The notes: generated by a model from the letters alone, not told the origin. A stretch of 64,000 nt of DNA from DATJKD01 sp963728295 (GCA_963728295.1 CAVSKB010000011.1:186001-250000); one strand, 5' to 3'; numbered from the stretch's first letter, positions 1 to 9,907 are shown. Numbers and translations: made by a program.

Positions 1-439
1 GCGCGCGTCCGAGTGCCACGCGTTGGCGCTCCCCACCGGAGAGCTCGTGCGGCCGGCGGCGGAGCAATCGGCCGAGACCGAGCAACTCCACCGCGTCGGC
101 GAGCTCCGACTCGGTGCCGCGGGGCCGCGCGCGGTGCTGCCCGTAGCGCAAATTGCCGGTAACGTCGAGATGCGGAAACAGGAGCGGGTCCTGGAAGACG
201 TAGCCGATCCTTCGCTTCTGCGGCGGTAGCGAGTGACCCTGCGACGTGTCGTGGAGCGCGGTGCGGTCGAGGGCGATGCGGCCGCGATCCGGGCGCAGCA
301 GCCCCGCAATCAGGTTGACCAGCGTGGTCTTGCCACTGCCGGAACGGCCGAAGAGGGCCGTCACGCCCGGTGTCGGCGATGCGAATGCGGCTTCGAGATC
401 GAAGTCGCCGCGGCGCAGACTGACGTCGACTTCGAGCAT
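1..439 (-). CDS. modC: Molybdate ABC transporter ATP-binding protein ModC (partial)
   Basis: N-terminal 146 codons of an ABC ATPase; the gene leaves the window at base 1, so the C-terminal part is unseen. Reading leftward from the ATG at 439, the Walker A motif GRSGSGKTT lies at about residues 31-39, the Q-loop YVFQDPLLFPH at about 80-90 and the signature LSGGERQRVALGRA at the window edge. The order and the wording of the Q-loop match ModC, which powers molybdate import at the inner membrane. It starts 3 nt after the modB stop, so the two are co-transcribed. No substrate-binding modA is present on the visible side. The ATPase call is certain; the molybdate assignment rests on modB next door. 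Confidence 0.9.
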   Translation of the reverse strand, partial: MLEVDVSLRRGDFDLEAAFASPTPGVTALFGRSGSGKTTLVNLIAGLLRPDRGRIALDRTALHDTSQGHSLPPQKRRIGYVFQDPLLFPHLDVTGNLRYGQHRARPRGTESELADAVELLGLGRLLRRRPHELSGGERQRVALGRA

Positions 440-442
440 GCA

Positions 443-1117
443 TCAACGCCCGATGCGTCGCCGCAGTACGCGGGATAGCCACTCCGCGAGCACCAGCCCG
501 GACAGCCCGAGCAGGAACGACAGACCTGCCAGCCGCGCGGCGAGCGCATCGCCACCTGGCGATTGCAGCGCCGTGTACAGCGCGAGGGGCAGCGTGCGGG
601 TCTCGCCCGGGATGTTGGAGGCGAACGTGATCACGGCGCCGAACTCGCCGAGGCCCGCCGCAAAGGCGATGATCGCGCCCGCGACGATCCCGGGCGCCAT
701 CAGCGGCAGCGTGATCGTCCAGAACCGGTCGATGGGCCCGGCACCCAGGGTGCGCGCCGCGTCCTCGAGCCTGGGATCGATGGCCTCGAGCGACAGGCGG
801 ATGGCGCGCACCATGAGAGGGAAGGTCATGACGGCCGTCGCGAGTGCCGCGCCCGCGGACGTAAACGCGAGGCGGATGCCGAATGCCGATTCGAGCCACC
901 CACCGAGCGCACCGCGCGTGCCGAAGACGAGCAGCAGAACGTAGCCCACGACCACCGGCGGCAAGACCAGCGGCAGATGCACGATCGCATCGAGCAATGT
1001 CCGGCCGAGGAACCGCGAACGCGACAGCAGGTATGCGACGACGATTGCCAGCGGAAGGCCGAGCACGACACTTCGCAGTGCGACATACAGGCTCAAGCGC
1101 AGCGCTTCGATTTCCAT
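443..1117 (-). CDS. modB: Molybdate ABC transporter permease ModB
   Basis: A 224-residue inner-membrane permease with about five or six hydrophobic helices. It has the EAA-type loop (EDAARTLGAGPIDRFW, then LPLMAPGI) that docks on the ATPase, and the GLGEFGAVITFASNIPGETRT stretch typical of ModB/CysW-type permeases. I start it at the ATG at 1117 (MEIEALRLS); a longer open frame to 1198 adds 27 low-complexity Pro/Arg/Gly residues and overlaps the upstream transporter. It lies 25 nt after the MHS transporter stop and directly before modC. Its role is to form the molybdate channel with ModC; the substrate is inferred from family resemblance. Confidence 0.9.
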   Translation of the reverse strand: MEIEALRLSLYVALRSVVLGLPLAIVVAYLLSRSRFLGRTLLDAIVHLPLVLPPVVVGYVLLLVFGTRGALGGWLESAFGIRLAFTSAGAALATAVMTFPLMVRAIRLSLEAIDPRLEDAARTLGAGPIDRFWTITLPLMAPGIVAGAIIAFAAGLGEFGAVITFASNIPGETRTLPLALYTALQSPGGDALAARLAGLSFLLGLSGLVLAEWLSRVLRRRIGR

Positions 1118-1142
1118 CGTGCCGACCCGGCCGCCGCTCCGG

Positions 1143-2813
1143 CTAGCCGGCTGCGCGGGTGGCCGCCCGGAGCCGCTCTGCGGTGCCGCGGGTCTCACGC
1201 AGGAAGAGCGTGCCTATCACGAGCGTCATCGTCGCGATGATCACCGGGTACCAGAGCCCGTAGTAGATATCGCCCGTCATCGCGACCAGCGCGAAGGAGA
1301 CGGTAGGCAGGAAGCCACCGAACCAGCCGTTACCGATGTGATAGGGCAGCGACATCGAGGTGTAGCGGATCCGGGCGGGAAACAGCTCGACGAGCCATGC
1401 GGCGATCGGGCCGTAGACCATTGTCACGAGCAGCACGAGCAGCGCGAGGAGCGCGAGCACCATCGGATAGTCGATTCGATCGGGATCGGCGCGCGCCGGA
1501 TAGCCCGCGCGTGCGAGCACCGCGCCGAGCGCCGTGGAGAACTCCGCGTTCCTGGCCTTGAGCGACGCGGCATCGAGCCCCTGGCCGTCGAACGATGCGA
1601 GCTCCGCATCGCCCACGTGCACGCGCGCGATGACGGCGTCCGGCGCCGCTCGATTGCCATAGGGCACGCCCGCGCGGGCGAGTGCTGCGCGGGCGATATC
1701 GCAGGAGTCGACGAAACGGGCGCGTGCGAGCGGGTCGAACTGAAAGCTGCAGCTCCCCGGGGCCGCGATCACCGTGACCGGGGTGGCCTCAGACGCGGCC
1801 TCGAGCGCGGGATTTGCGTAGTGGGTGATGGCCTTGAACACCGGGAAGTAGAGCACTGCCGCGAGCAGGCAGCCGACCATGATCACTACCTTGCGGCCGA
1901 TGCGGTCGGAGAGCGCGCCGAACACCACGAAGAACGGCGTGCCGATGACGAGCGCGGCGGCGATCATCAGGTTGGCCGGGAGCGGGTCGACCTTGAGCGT
2001 CTGCGTGAGAAAGAACAGTGCGTAAAACTGACCCGTGTACCAGACGACTGCCTGCCCCGCAGTCGCGCCGAAGAGGGCAAGCAGCACGACCCGCAGGTTA
2101 CCCCACTCGGCAAAGGACTCCTTGAGCGGTGCCCGCGAATGCGAGCCCTCGGCTTTCATCGCCTGAAACACCGGCGATTCGTCGAGCTGCAGCCGGATGT
2201 ACACCGAAACGGCGAGCAGCACGATCGAGAGCAGGAACGGAATGCGCCAGCCCCAGGTCTCGAACGCATCGCCAAGCGTCATGCGGCAGGCGAGGATGAC
2301 GAGCAGGCTCAGGAACAGCCCGAGCGTCGCGGTGGTCTGGATCCAGCTCGTGTACAGGCCGCGCTTTCCCTCTGGAGCGTGCTCCGCCACGTAAACGGCC
2401 GCGCCGCCGTACTCGCCACCGAGCGCGAGCCCCTGCAGCAACCGGAGCGTCACCAGGATTATTGGTGCGGCGACCCCGATGGTCGCATAACCGGGCAGTA
2501 CGCCCACGATCGCGGTCGACAATCCCATGATCACGATCGTGATCAAAAAGGTGTACTTGCGTCCGACCATGTCGCCCAGGCGGCCAAACACGATCGCGCC
2601 GAAGGGCCGCACCGCGAAGCCGGCGGCGAAGGCGAGCAGGGCGAAGATAAAGGCCGTGGTCTCGTTGACGCCCGAAAAAAACTGCCTCGAGATGACGGCC
2701 GCCAGCGAGCCGTACAGGTAGAAGTCGTACCACTCGAACACGGTCCCGAGGCTCGAAGCGAAGATCACGCGACGGTGCGGGCGATCGATGCCTCGCGTCG
2801 GGGTGTTGGTCAT
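1143..2813 (-). CDS. MHS-family MFS transporter (metabolite:H+ symporter)
   Basis: A 556-residue twelve-helix transporter. The opening SSLGTVFEWYDFYLYGSLA, the loop GRLGDMVGRK after helix 2, RLLQGLALGGEYGGAAVYVAEHAP in helix 4 and a second GALSDRIGRK in the C-terminal half are the marks of the metabolite:H+ symporter branch (KgtP, ShiA, ProP). About 100 hydrophilic residues (roughly 335-445, with two Cys) are inserted in the second half, which explains a length above the usual 430-450. The substrate cannot be read from the sequence; organic acids are typical. It lies upstream of modB on the same strand but has no obvious link to molybdate. Confidence 0.85.
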   Translation of the reverse strand: MTNTPTRGIDRPHRRVIFASSLGTVFEWYDFYLYGSLAAVISRQFFSGVNETTAFIFALLAFAAGFAVRPFGAIVFGRLGDMVGRKYTFLITIVIMGLSTAIVGVLPGYATIGVAAPIILVTLRLLQGLALGGEYGGAAVYVAEHAPEGKRGLYTSWIQTTATLGLFLSLLVILACRMTLGDAFETWGWRIPFLLSIVLLAVSVYIRLQLDESPVFQAMKAEGSHSRAPLKESFAEWGNLRVVLLALFGATAGQAVVWYTGQFYALFFLTQTLKVDPLPANLMIAAALVIGTPFFVVFGALSDRIGRKVVIMVGCLLAAVLYFPVFKAITHYANPALEAASEATPVTVIAAPGSCSFQFDPLARARFVDSCDIARAALARAGVPYGNRAAPDAVIARVHVGDAELASFDGQGLDAASLKARNAEFSTALGAVLARAGYPARADPDRIDYPMVLALLALLVLLVTMVYGPIAAWLVELFPARIRYTSMSLPYHIGNGWFGGFLPTVSFALVAMTGDIYYGLWYPVIIATMTLVIGTLFLRETRGTAERLRAATRAAG

Positions 2814-2950
2814 GGCGGCGCAGGGTGCCGGGTTTCAAGGGTCCCGCGCAAGCCCGGAAGCGCGACTCGACCGGTCGAGGGTGTCAACCGGCGCCCGGGG
2901 AGCTGCGTTTGCCCCTGCGACGGCCCGCTTGCATCCTCGAGGAGTGACCG

Positions 2951-3412
2951 ATGTCGAAGATCGTTTCACGCGCACTTGCGCTTGCCGCGCTCTCGCTGCT
3001 CTGCGCCTGCGCGACGCCGAGCTCCGGCAAGGTCTTTTCCCGCAACGAGGCACGGACGGCCTGGACGGTGGTCGAAGGACGCGTCAGCGACATAAAGCCC
3101 GTGCAGATCGAGGGGAACCAGAGCGTGCTCGGCACGGCCGGTGGCGGCTACGTCGGCTACGAGCTCGGGCGCACGATGGGCAGCGGGCGGGGCCGGGATC
3201 TCGCGGGCGCAGTCGGCGCGGTCGCCGGCGCGGCGGCTGGCCAGACAGTCGAGGAGCGCGCGACGCGCCAGAACGCGCTGCAGATCACGATCGACCTCGA
3301 TCGCGGCGAGACCATCGCCGTCGTGCAGGCCGCGGACGTCGCCTTCGCGCCCGGTGAGCGCGTGAAGGTACTGCGTCGTGGCGATGGCGGTGCGCGCGTC
3401 GCCAAGCTCTGA
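2951..3412 (+). CDS. Glycine-zipper outer-membrane lipoprotein (SlyB/Pcp-like)
   Basis: A 153-residue lipoprotein. The signal peptide ends in a lipobox around LLCAC, with Cys20 the likely lipidated residue. A Gly-rich 2TM glycine-zipper segment follows (GTAGGGYVGYELGRTMGSG, then LAGAVGAVAGAAAG), as in the SlyB/Pcp 17-kDa antigen family, and the C-terminal part is a small beta-rich domain. Such proteins sit in the outer membrane and support envelope integrity; the exact role here is unknown. It is transcribed away from the MHS transporter and converges on apbE, leaving 13 nt between stops. Confidence 0.8.
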   Translation: MSKIVSRALALAALSLLCACATPSSGKVFSRNEARTAWTVVEGRVSDIKPVQIEGNQSVLGTAGGGYVGYELGRTMGSGRGRDLAGAVGAVAGAAAGQTVEERATRQNALQITIDLDRGETIAVVQAADVAFAPGERVKVLRRGDGGARVAKL

Positions 3413-3425
3413 ACGCGGATTTGTC

Positions 3426-4430
3426 TCAGGGGGGTGCGAGACCCTTCGAATAGAGGACCTTGCCCTCGGGCGTGACCGCGATGGCGTCGACGTCGCCCAG
3501 CGTGTCGATGAAGCGGATGCCGTCCTCTGCGCCCATCACGAAGACGCTCTTGGTCAGGGCGTCGGTGCGGGTCGCGGTCGCGGCGATGATGGTTACCGAC
3601 CGGACCTTGCCCGCCGACCGCCCGGTCTTCGGATCCAGGATGTGGTGATACCGGACACCGTCCTCCTCGAAGTAACGCTCATAGTCGCCCGAGGTCGACA
3701 TCGCCGTGTCGGTGAGCGGGATACGAAGCACCACCTTGTCCTTGTCGTCCGGGTGCCGGATGCCGACGATCCACGGGCGGCCGAAGCGATCGCCGATGAT
3801 GCGCGTGTCGCCGCCGGCGTTGACCATGGCGCGGTCGATGCCGAGACCCTCCAGTACCGCGATGCCCCGATCGACTGCATGTCCCTTGGCAATGCCGCCG
3901 AGGTCGATGCGCACGCCAGGCCGCCGGAAACGTACTGACCGCGTGTCCGGGACGAGCTCGATGTGGCGGTAGTCGATGCCCGGCAGCGCGGCCGCAATCG
4001 CCCCGGCGTCGGGATGTACGTGCGCGCGGTAGTCGTACAGATAACCCACGCTCGCGTAGGTGACGTCGAACGCGCCCCCGGTGAGCTTCGAATACTCGAT
4101 CGAGGTAGCGAGCAGGTCGTAGAGCTCCTGCGACACCTGTACGGGTGCCGTGGCCGCGGCCGCGTTGACGCGCGAAAGCTCACTGTCGGGCTTGTAGGTG
4201 CTCATGAGCGCATCGATGCGCCGGAACTCGACGAAGACCGCATCGATTGCGGCCTGGCCGCGCGCGCGATCCGTGCTCCAGAGCTCGACGACACAGCGCG
4301 TGCCCATGATCGCCTGCTCCCCCTGCAGCCACTCGGCGTGCACGCGCCAGGGGATGAGCGCGACAAGCAGCAGCAGCGTCGCCATCGGGGTCGGCATCGT
4401 CCGCCTCGACGCGTGCGCGGCGGCGCTCAT
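3426..4430 (-). CDS. apbE: FAD:protein FMN transferase ApbE
   Basis: A 334-residue periplasmic enzyme that covalently attaches FMN from FAD to a Thr of target proteins such as NqrB/NqrC or RnfG/RnfD. Visible motifs in order: the MGTRCVVELWS strand near residue 42, DLGGIAKGHAVDRG, the NAGGD loop, TSGDYERYF, the HHILDPKTGRSA segment that binds FAD and Mg, and TDALTKSVFVMG. The N-terminus (about 32 residues) is a signal peptide ending at VHA. Its ATG overlaps the dehydratase stop by 4 nt, so the two are translationally coupled. The flavinylation target is not in this window. Confidence 0.93.
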   Translation of the reverse strand: MSAAAHASRRTMPTPMATLLLLVALIPWRVHAEWLQGEQAIMGTRCVVELWSTDRARGQAAIDAVFVEFRRIDALMSTYKPDSELSRVNAAAATAPVQVSQELYDLLATSIEYSKLTGGAFDVTYASVGYLYDYRAHVHPDAGAIAAALPGIDYRHIELVPDTRSVRFRRPGVRIDLGGIAKGHAVDRGIAVLEGLGIDRAMVNAGGDTRIIGDRFGRPWIVGIRHPDDKDKVVLRIPLTDTAMSTSGDYERYFEEDGVRYHHILDPKTGRSAGKVRSVTIIAATATRTDALTKSVFVMGAEDGIRFIDTLGDVDAIAVTPEGKVLYSKGLAPP

Positions 4431-5423
4431 GCTTCGGGCCCCGGCGCGGCCGCGAGAATCGACTGCAGCAAGGAAGCGTCGATGTTGCCGCCGGTCAGGA
4501 CGACGACCACCGTCCGCCCCTGGGTCGGGAGCCGTGCATTGCGCACGCAGGCGAGCCCGACGGCGCCGCCCGGCTCGACGACGAGCTTCAAGGTGCGCGC
4601 CGCCCAGGCTACCGCCTGACGGACCTCGTCGTCGGTCGCGACGAGCCCGCCGGCGAGCAGCCTGCGGTTGATCTCGAAGGTGATCTCCCCCGGCGTCGGC
4701 GCCATCAGCGCATCGCAGATCGATCCGCTCAGCCGGTCATTCCGCAGACGCCGGCCGGCCGCAAGCGACCGTTGATGATCGTCGAACCCGGCAGGCTCCG
4801 CCGTCCAGACGCGCGCGCGCGGGGATCGTTGCCTCGAGCGCAAGGGCGATACCCGCCACGAGTCCGCCGCCACTGCAGGCCACGACGACGTCGTCGGGAG
4901 TCACACCAAGGGCCGCGCACTGCTCGGCGATCTCGAGGCCCACCGTTCCCTGGCCCGCGACGATGTCACCATCGTCGAAGGCGGGTACCAGCACTGCTCC
5001 CCGTTCCTGCGCGATCCGCGCGGCGATCTCCTCGCGGCTCTCGCGGTCGCGATCGTACTCGACGACGCTCGCGCCGAGCGCGCGCGTGTTGTCGAGCTTG
5101 GTCCGCGGCGCATCGCGCGGCATCACGATCGTCGCCGGCACATCGAGCAGCCGGGCCGCGGCCGCCACGCCCTGCGCGTGGTTCCCGGAGGAGTAGGCTA
5201 CGACGCCGTGCCGGCGCGCCTCCGCGTCGAGCTGTGCGAGGCGGTTGTAGGCGCCGCGGAACTTGAACGACCCGGTGTGCTGCAGCGTTTCCAGCTTGAA
5301 GAGGATCCGGCCGCCGGTCTCCGTGTCGAGCGGCGTTGCGGCGAGCAACGGCGTGCGCCGCGCGCGCCCGAGCAGCCGGTCGCGGGCCGCCTCGATATCG
5401 GCAATCGTCGGTAGCGGGCTCAT
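4427..5423 (-). CDS. Serine/threonine dehydratase (PLP fold II), frameshifted
   Basis: The protein starts MSPLPTIADIEAARDRLLG at 5423. It shows the PLP-lysine motif GSFKFRGAYN, the substrate loop SSGNHAQG and the cofactor-phosphate loop CSGGGLVAGIAL, then breaks at about 4811-4820 inside an alternating GC run. The rest (VWTAEPAGFDDHQRSLAAG, then VVVLTGGNID) continues in another frame. Adding one GC unit to the run restores a single frame, so a 2-bp contraction, real or artefactual, explains the break. The restored protein of about 332 residues lacks the ACT domain of biosynthetic IlvA, so it is a degradative dehydratase or a serine-racemase-like member of the family. It is coupled to apbE by an ATGA overlap. 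Confidence 0.8.
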
Positions 5424-5470
5424 CGCAGTCGCCGTTGAGACCGGAAGCGGGCAGGGAGCAACATGGGCGC

Positions 5471-6577
5471 GTGAGCGTACACCAAGAACTGGCGCCGGGC
5501 TGCGAGCCACGTTGTCATGGCTGCCGGCACCGCGCTCTCGACATGGCGTCGAGCCACGCGCAGAAGCAGGCCTATCTGTCGCGAGCACTCGGCGCGTGGT
5601 CCGATCGCCTGCAGCCGCTTCGCGCCGTGGCGAAGACGGCACGGCTCGGTTACCGCGAACGCGTATCCCTGACGGCGGCGCATGAGGGGACGAGCGGCTG
5701 GCGTTTCGGCCTGATGCGCCGCGACGAGCTGATCGCGATCCACGACTGTCCGGTGCACGACCCACGGGTCCGCGCGCTGGTTCACCATCTCGCGCGGCGC
5801 CTGCCCGCGCCGGACGTGCTGCCGCTTGCCTATCTGCAGGTCGCGGGACGGCAGGCAACATTGATCGTCAAGGCGCACGAGGTTGCGACGGCCGTGCTCG
5901 ACGCGGTCGTCGACGATATCGAGTCGACCGGAATCGAAGGCCTGTGGCTGCATCTGCATCCGTCCGCCGGACGGCGGCTCTTTGCGCGCTCGGGCTGGCG
6001 TCTCGTCTGGGGCGCCGGGGTATCGCGCGACGGGCTCGGGCTGGTACACGGCCCGACGGCCTTCCTGCAGCCGCTACCCGCGTTGCATCTCGAGGCGCTC
6101 GAGGCCGCCGCCGTGCACCTGCGCGCCAGCGAGGACGCGAGTGTGCTCGATCTCTATTGCGGGCACGGCGCGACGCTGCGCATCTGGACCGGCACGGGTG
6201 CACGGACGCTCGGGATCGAGCTCTCGGGAGAGGCGGTGCGCGACGCCGCCCGAAACGCGCCGTGCGCGCAGGTGCTGCGCGGCGCCTGTACGCAGCGGCT
6301 GCCGCAGATCCGGGCATGGTGGAAGGAAGGCCGTGGCGAGCGGCTCGCCTATGTCAACCCGCCACGCTCCGGGCTCGACGGAGAGGTTGCACAGTCGCTC
6401 GCGCAGGAGTTGCGGCCGCAGCGAGTCGCGTATCTCTCCTGCAGCGCCGGTACGCTCGCCCGCGACCTGGATCTCCTGGAGACGGCCGGATACCGCATCG
6501 ACGCGATCCTGCCGTTCGACTTCTTTCCACAGACGCATCACGTCGAGACGCTGGCGCTCGCGAGCCTCGCCAACTGA
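5471..6577 (+). CDS. Class I SAM-dependent RNA (uracil-5-)methyltransferase, TrmA/RlmCD-like
   Basis: A protein of about 368 residues. The start is taken as the GTG at 5471 because this keeps the N-terminal cysteine cluster C-x3-C-x2-C (GCEPRCHGCRHR), which binds a 4Fe-4S cluster in the RumA/RlmD family; the next Met would lose it. The C-terminal methyltransferase domain shows LDLYCGHGATL (SAM loop), YVNPPRSGLD and the catalytic-Cys segment YLSCSAGTLARDLDLL. These fit uracil-5-methylation of rRNA or tRNA through a Cys-linked intermediate. The exact site is unknown. It diverges from the dehydratase gene and converges on ppk2. Confidence 0.85.
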   Translation: MSVHQELAPGCEPRCHGCRHRALDMASSHAQKQAYLSRALGAWSDRLQPLRAVAKTARLGYRERVSLTAAHEGTSGWRFGLMRRDELIAIHDCPVHDPRVRALVHHLARRLPAPDVLPLAYLQVAGRQATLIVKAHEVATAVLDAVVDDIESTGIEGLWLHLHPSAGRRLFARSGWRLVWGAGVSRDGLGLVHGPTAFLQPLPALHLEALEAAAVHLRASEDASVLDLYCGHGATLRIWTGTGARTLGIELSGEAVRDAARNAPCAQVLRGACTQRLPQIRAWWKEGRGERLAYVNPPRSGLDGEVAQSLAQELRPQRVAYLSCSAGTLARDLDLLETAGYRIDAILPFDFFPQTHHVETLALASLAN

Positions 6578-6588
6578 CCCACGCCGGT

Positions 6589-7515
6589 TCAGCGGCCGCG
6601 GGGCTTGCCGTTCTGCCGCAGCAGTTCCTTGCGCGCGACGGCGAGCTCCCGCTTCCGGCTGCGGCTCACGCGTGGATAGTGCAGTCGCAGCGAAGACATC
6701 GCATCGACGATGGCCGAGGATACGACCAGCCGCGTGAACCATTTGTGATCGGCCGGCACCACGAACCAGGGCGCGTAGCTGGTGGCGGTGTGACGGATCA
6801 TCTGCTCGTAGGCCCGCATGTACTCGTTCCAGTGCGCGCGTTCGCGCACGTCACCGGCCGCGAACTTCCAGTTTTTTTCCGGCTCGTCGAGCCGCGCGAG
6901 AAAACGCTTCTGTTGCTCCTCGCGCGACACATGCAGGAAGAACTTGAGGATGACGGTCCCATTGCGGGTCAGGTGGCGCTCGACGTCGCGGATGTCCTCG
7001 AAACGTTCGTCCCAGATCCGTGGCGTCACGACCTTCGGCGGGAGCTTCTGTGCGGCGAGCAGCTCGTCGTGGACACGTACGACGAGCACCTCCTCGTAGT
7101 AGGAGCGGTTGAATATCCCGATGCGCCCGCGCTCCGGCAACGCGCGAAAGCATCGCCACAGGTAGTCGTGGTCGAGCTCCTCCTGCGAGGGCTCCTTGAA
7201 CGAGGTCACGTGGCAGCCCTGCGGGTTGATGCCCGAGAAGACATGCTTGATCGCGCTGTCCTTGCCCGCTGCATCCATCGCCTGGAAGATCAGGAGCAGC
7301 GACCAGCGGTCCTGCGCGTAGAGCTTGTCCTGCAGCTCGGCGAGTTCCTTGGCGCACGTCTTGAGATCGTCCTGAGCACGGTCCTTGTCGTCTCGTGCGA
7401 ACCAGAGCGTGTCGTCCGGGTCGACCCGCGCGAGCGAAAAGCCGCGGCCGCTCGTGACGCGATAAGGTGAAATCAGATCCTGCACGGATCGCTGCCTGGC
7501 GGCCCTGGTCTTCAT
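6589..7515 (-). CDS. ppk2: Polyphosphate kinase 2 family protein (PPK2)
   Basis: 308 residues, starting MKTRAARQRSVQDL at 7515. The Walker-A-like segment LLIFQAMDAAGKDSAIKHV, the following GINPQGCHVTSFKEPS with DYLWRCFRALPERGRIGIFNRSYYEEVL, and the lid region with KNWKFAAGDVRER and HWNEYMRAYEQMI are the standard PPK2 series. PPK2 enzymes move phosphate between polyphosphate and nucleotides in the cytoplasm; whether this one phosphorylates AMP or ADP cannot be told by eye. The longer open frame upstream of 7515 is unlike the family and overlaps the patatin gene. It has an unbroken frame. Confidence 0.92.
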   Translation of the reverse strand: MKTRAARQRSVQDLISPYRVTSGRGFSLARVDPDDTLWFARDDKDRAQDDLKTCAKELAELQDKLYAQDRWSLLLIFQAMDAAGKDSAIKHVFSGINPQGCHVTSFKEPSQEELDHDYLWRCFRALPERGRIGIFNRSYYEEVLVVRVHDELLAAQKLPPKVVTPRIWDERFEDIRDVERHLTRNGTVILKFFLHVSREEQQKRFLARLDEPEKNWKFAAGDVRERAHWNEYMRAYEQMIRHTATSYAPWFVVPADHKWFTRLVVSSAIVDAMSSLRLHYPRVSRSRKRELAVARKELLRQNGKPRGR

Positions 7516-7629
7516 CCGATGGTGACTATAGCCAATCGCCCGTGGGGCTGCGCTACGATGCGCATCGCAACCTGGACGACGGACGACGGCATGGCGGAAA
7601 AGGAAGTTTGGTCGACGCATCCGCGATCG

Positions 7630-9907
7630 ATGTCGGGGGAGTAGCCGCGCGAGCCGTCTTGCGCTCGCCGTCGCGGGACTTGCGCTGGCGGCTTCGTCCG
7701 CGGCCGACACGGCGCGCGCAGTGCCTGCATCGGCCGCACCGCCTTCCGCACGCCCACGCATCGGCCTGGCGTTGGGCGGCGGCGGCGCCAAGGGCGCCGC
7801 ACACGTCGGCGTGCTGTCCGTGCTCGAGGAGCTGCGCGTTCCCGTCGATTGCATCGTTGGTACGAGCATGGGCGCGCTGGTGGGCGGTACCTATGCCTCG
7901 GGCATGACTGCGGCCGAAGTCGAAACCGCGATCCGCGGCATCTCCTTCCAGGAGGCGATCGGCTTCGAGGGGGAGCGGAAGCACCAGTCGATGCGCCGCA
8001 AGCTCGCCGGCGATATCTACAGCAATCGCTTCGAGTTCGGCATCCGCGACAGCGGGCTCACCGCACCCAGCGGCTTCATCAACACGCAGAACATCGAGCA
8101 GACCATCGGCCTGCTGGTCTCGCGCAGCCTGGGCGTGCGCGATTTCGACGAGCTGGCGATTCCATTCCGCGCAATCGCGACCGATATGCAGACGGGCGAG
8201 ATGGTCGTGCTCGACGCCGGCGACCTGCCGCATGCGCTCCGCGCAAGCATGTCCGTGCCGGGTGTGTTTGCGCCGGTGACGCTCGACGGTCGCGTGCTCG
8301 GAGACGGTGGCCTGAGCCGCAACGTGGCGGTGGACATCGCCCGCGAGACCTGCGCCGACATCGTCATCGCCGTGTCGGTCCCCAATCCGGTGCCCACCGC
8401 CGAGGAGCTGCAATCGCCGCTGACCATGGTCATGCGGACCCTCGACGTTCTCGTGGGCGCGAACGAGCGCCAGCAGCTCGAGACGCTGGCTCCGCAGGAC
8501 GTCTCCATCGTGGTGATGATGGGCGATATCACCTCTGGCGCATTCGACCGCGCGGGCGACGCCATTCCGCTTGGACGACAGGCGGCGCTCGCGCACCGGG
8601 AGCAGCTGTCGCGTCTTTCGCTCGGCGAGTCGGACTACGCGGCGTGGCGGGCCGCGACCAGTCGCGGCGAGCGCGAGAGCGTGCAGCTCGCGGACGTGAA
8701 GGTGCAGGGTCTGGAGCGCGTCCAGGAGCGCTACGTCGTGGAGAAGCTCGGGCTCGAGGCGGGCTCGGTAGTCGATGAGCGGCAGCTGAGCGGACACATC
8801 AACCGGCTCTTCTCGGTGGGCGAGTTCGAGCGCGCCGAGTTCGCGCTGCGCGGCGACGCGTCGCGGCCGACGCTCGATGTGTATCTGCGCGAGAAATCCT
8901 GGGGTCCGAACATCGTGCGTTTCGACGTCGGGCTGCAGATGGGCACCGACAGCAACACGGCCTTCGTCATCGGCGGGGACTACCTCCGCACCTGGATCAA
9001 CCCGCTGGGGGGTGAAGTCCACGGCTCGCTTTACCTGGGGCGGACCAGCCGGGCGGAGCTGTCCCTGTACCAGCCGCTCGATACGCGGGCCGACTACTTC
9101 GTCGAGCCGGGCCTGACGGCGCGTCGTTCGGTGGAGGACTTTTTCCTGGACGGTCATGCCGTCGCACGCTACGACCTCGACCGGGCCTACGGGTTCTTCG
9201 ACGTGGGGCGCGTATTCGGCACACGAGCGGAGCTGCGGGCGGGCGTAGTGTCCGGCCTGCAGTCCGCGGACCGCGACATTGCGGACATCTCACTGCCTGA
9301 GGTACCGACAGAGGGCTACGGCGGCTGGACGGCGCGCGGCGTTTACGACACGCGTGATCGCGTAGATCTGCCGACCCGGGGCTGGCTCGGGCGCCTGAGC
9401 TACTTCCATTCGGACGAAGCTCTCGGGAGCGACACCACCTCGGGTTACGAAAAGCTCGACGCGCTCGTGGCCGGGTCGTATCACTTCGGCAATCAGCTCG
9501 TGCACTGGCGAGCCGCCGGCGGAACGTCTTTCGATACGACCTTGCCGATCTACGACCTGTTCGTACTCGGCGGGCCGAACAGTTTCCCCGGCCTCAACCT
9601 TGGCGAGCTGCGGGGCGAGGACTACTGGCTGGCCTCAACGATGTACATGCACAAGATCGCGGACCTGAGCAGCCTGTTCGGGCAGGCGTTGTACCTGGGG
9701 TTCGCCGTCACAGCCGGCGACATGGAGGGCCGGATCGACCAGGTGCGCGAAGGGCCGCTTTACGCGGGCTCGCTGCTGCTGGGGGGACGCACGCCGCTCG
9801 GCCCGCTGCGGCTCGTCTTGTCCCTGGCGAGCAACGACGACTGGCAAGTGGTGCTTGGCATCGGCCGGCCGATCGAAGAAGGCGTGATTACCGATCCGGT
9901 GTGGTGA
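7630..9907 (+). CDS. Patatin-like phospholipase with C-terminal outer-membrane barrel (PlpD type)
   Basis: The N-terminal patatin domain has the oxyanion loop GLALGGGGAKGAAHVGVL, the nucleophile motif GTSMG (Ser codon 7865-7867) and the dyad Asp in GDGGLSRN. It is followed by a POTRA-like segment (about 8700-8880) and a BamA/Omp85 barrel with alternating aromatic strands to the C-terminus. This is the type Vd autotransporter layout: a phospholipase A exported by its own barrel. The uninterrupted frame begins with a GTG at 7721, but removing one G from the G5 run at 7635-7639 joins an ATG at 7630 to a good signal peptide (hydrophobic core RLALAVAGLALAASSAADTA). I therefore place the start at 7630. 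Confidence 0.88.

Noticed and set aside
1119..3095. A 658-codon plus-strand open frame opposite the MHS transporter
   Set aside because: Its translation is rich in Arg, His, Asp and Gly with no fold-like pattern, while the minus strand encodes a clear twelve-helix transporter. It is an antisense shadow of high-GC coding DNA.
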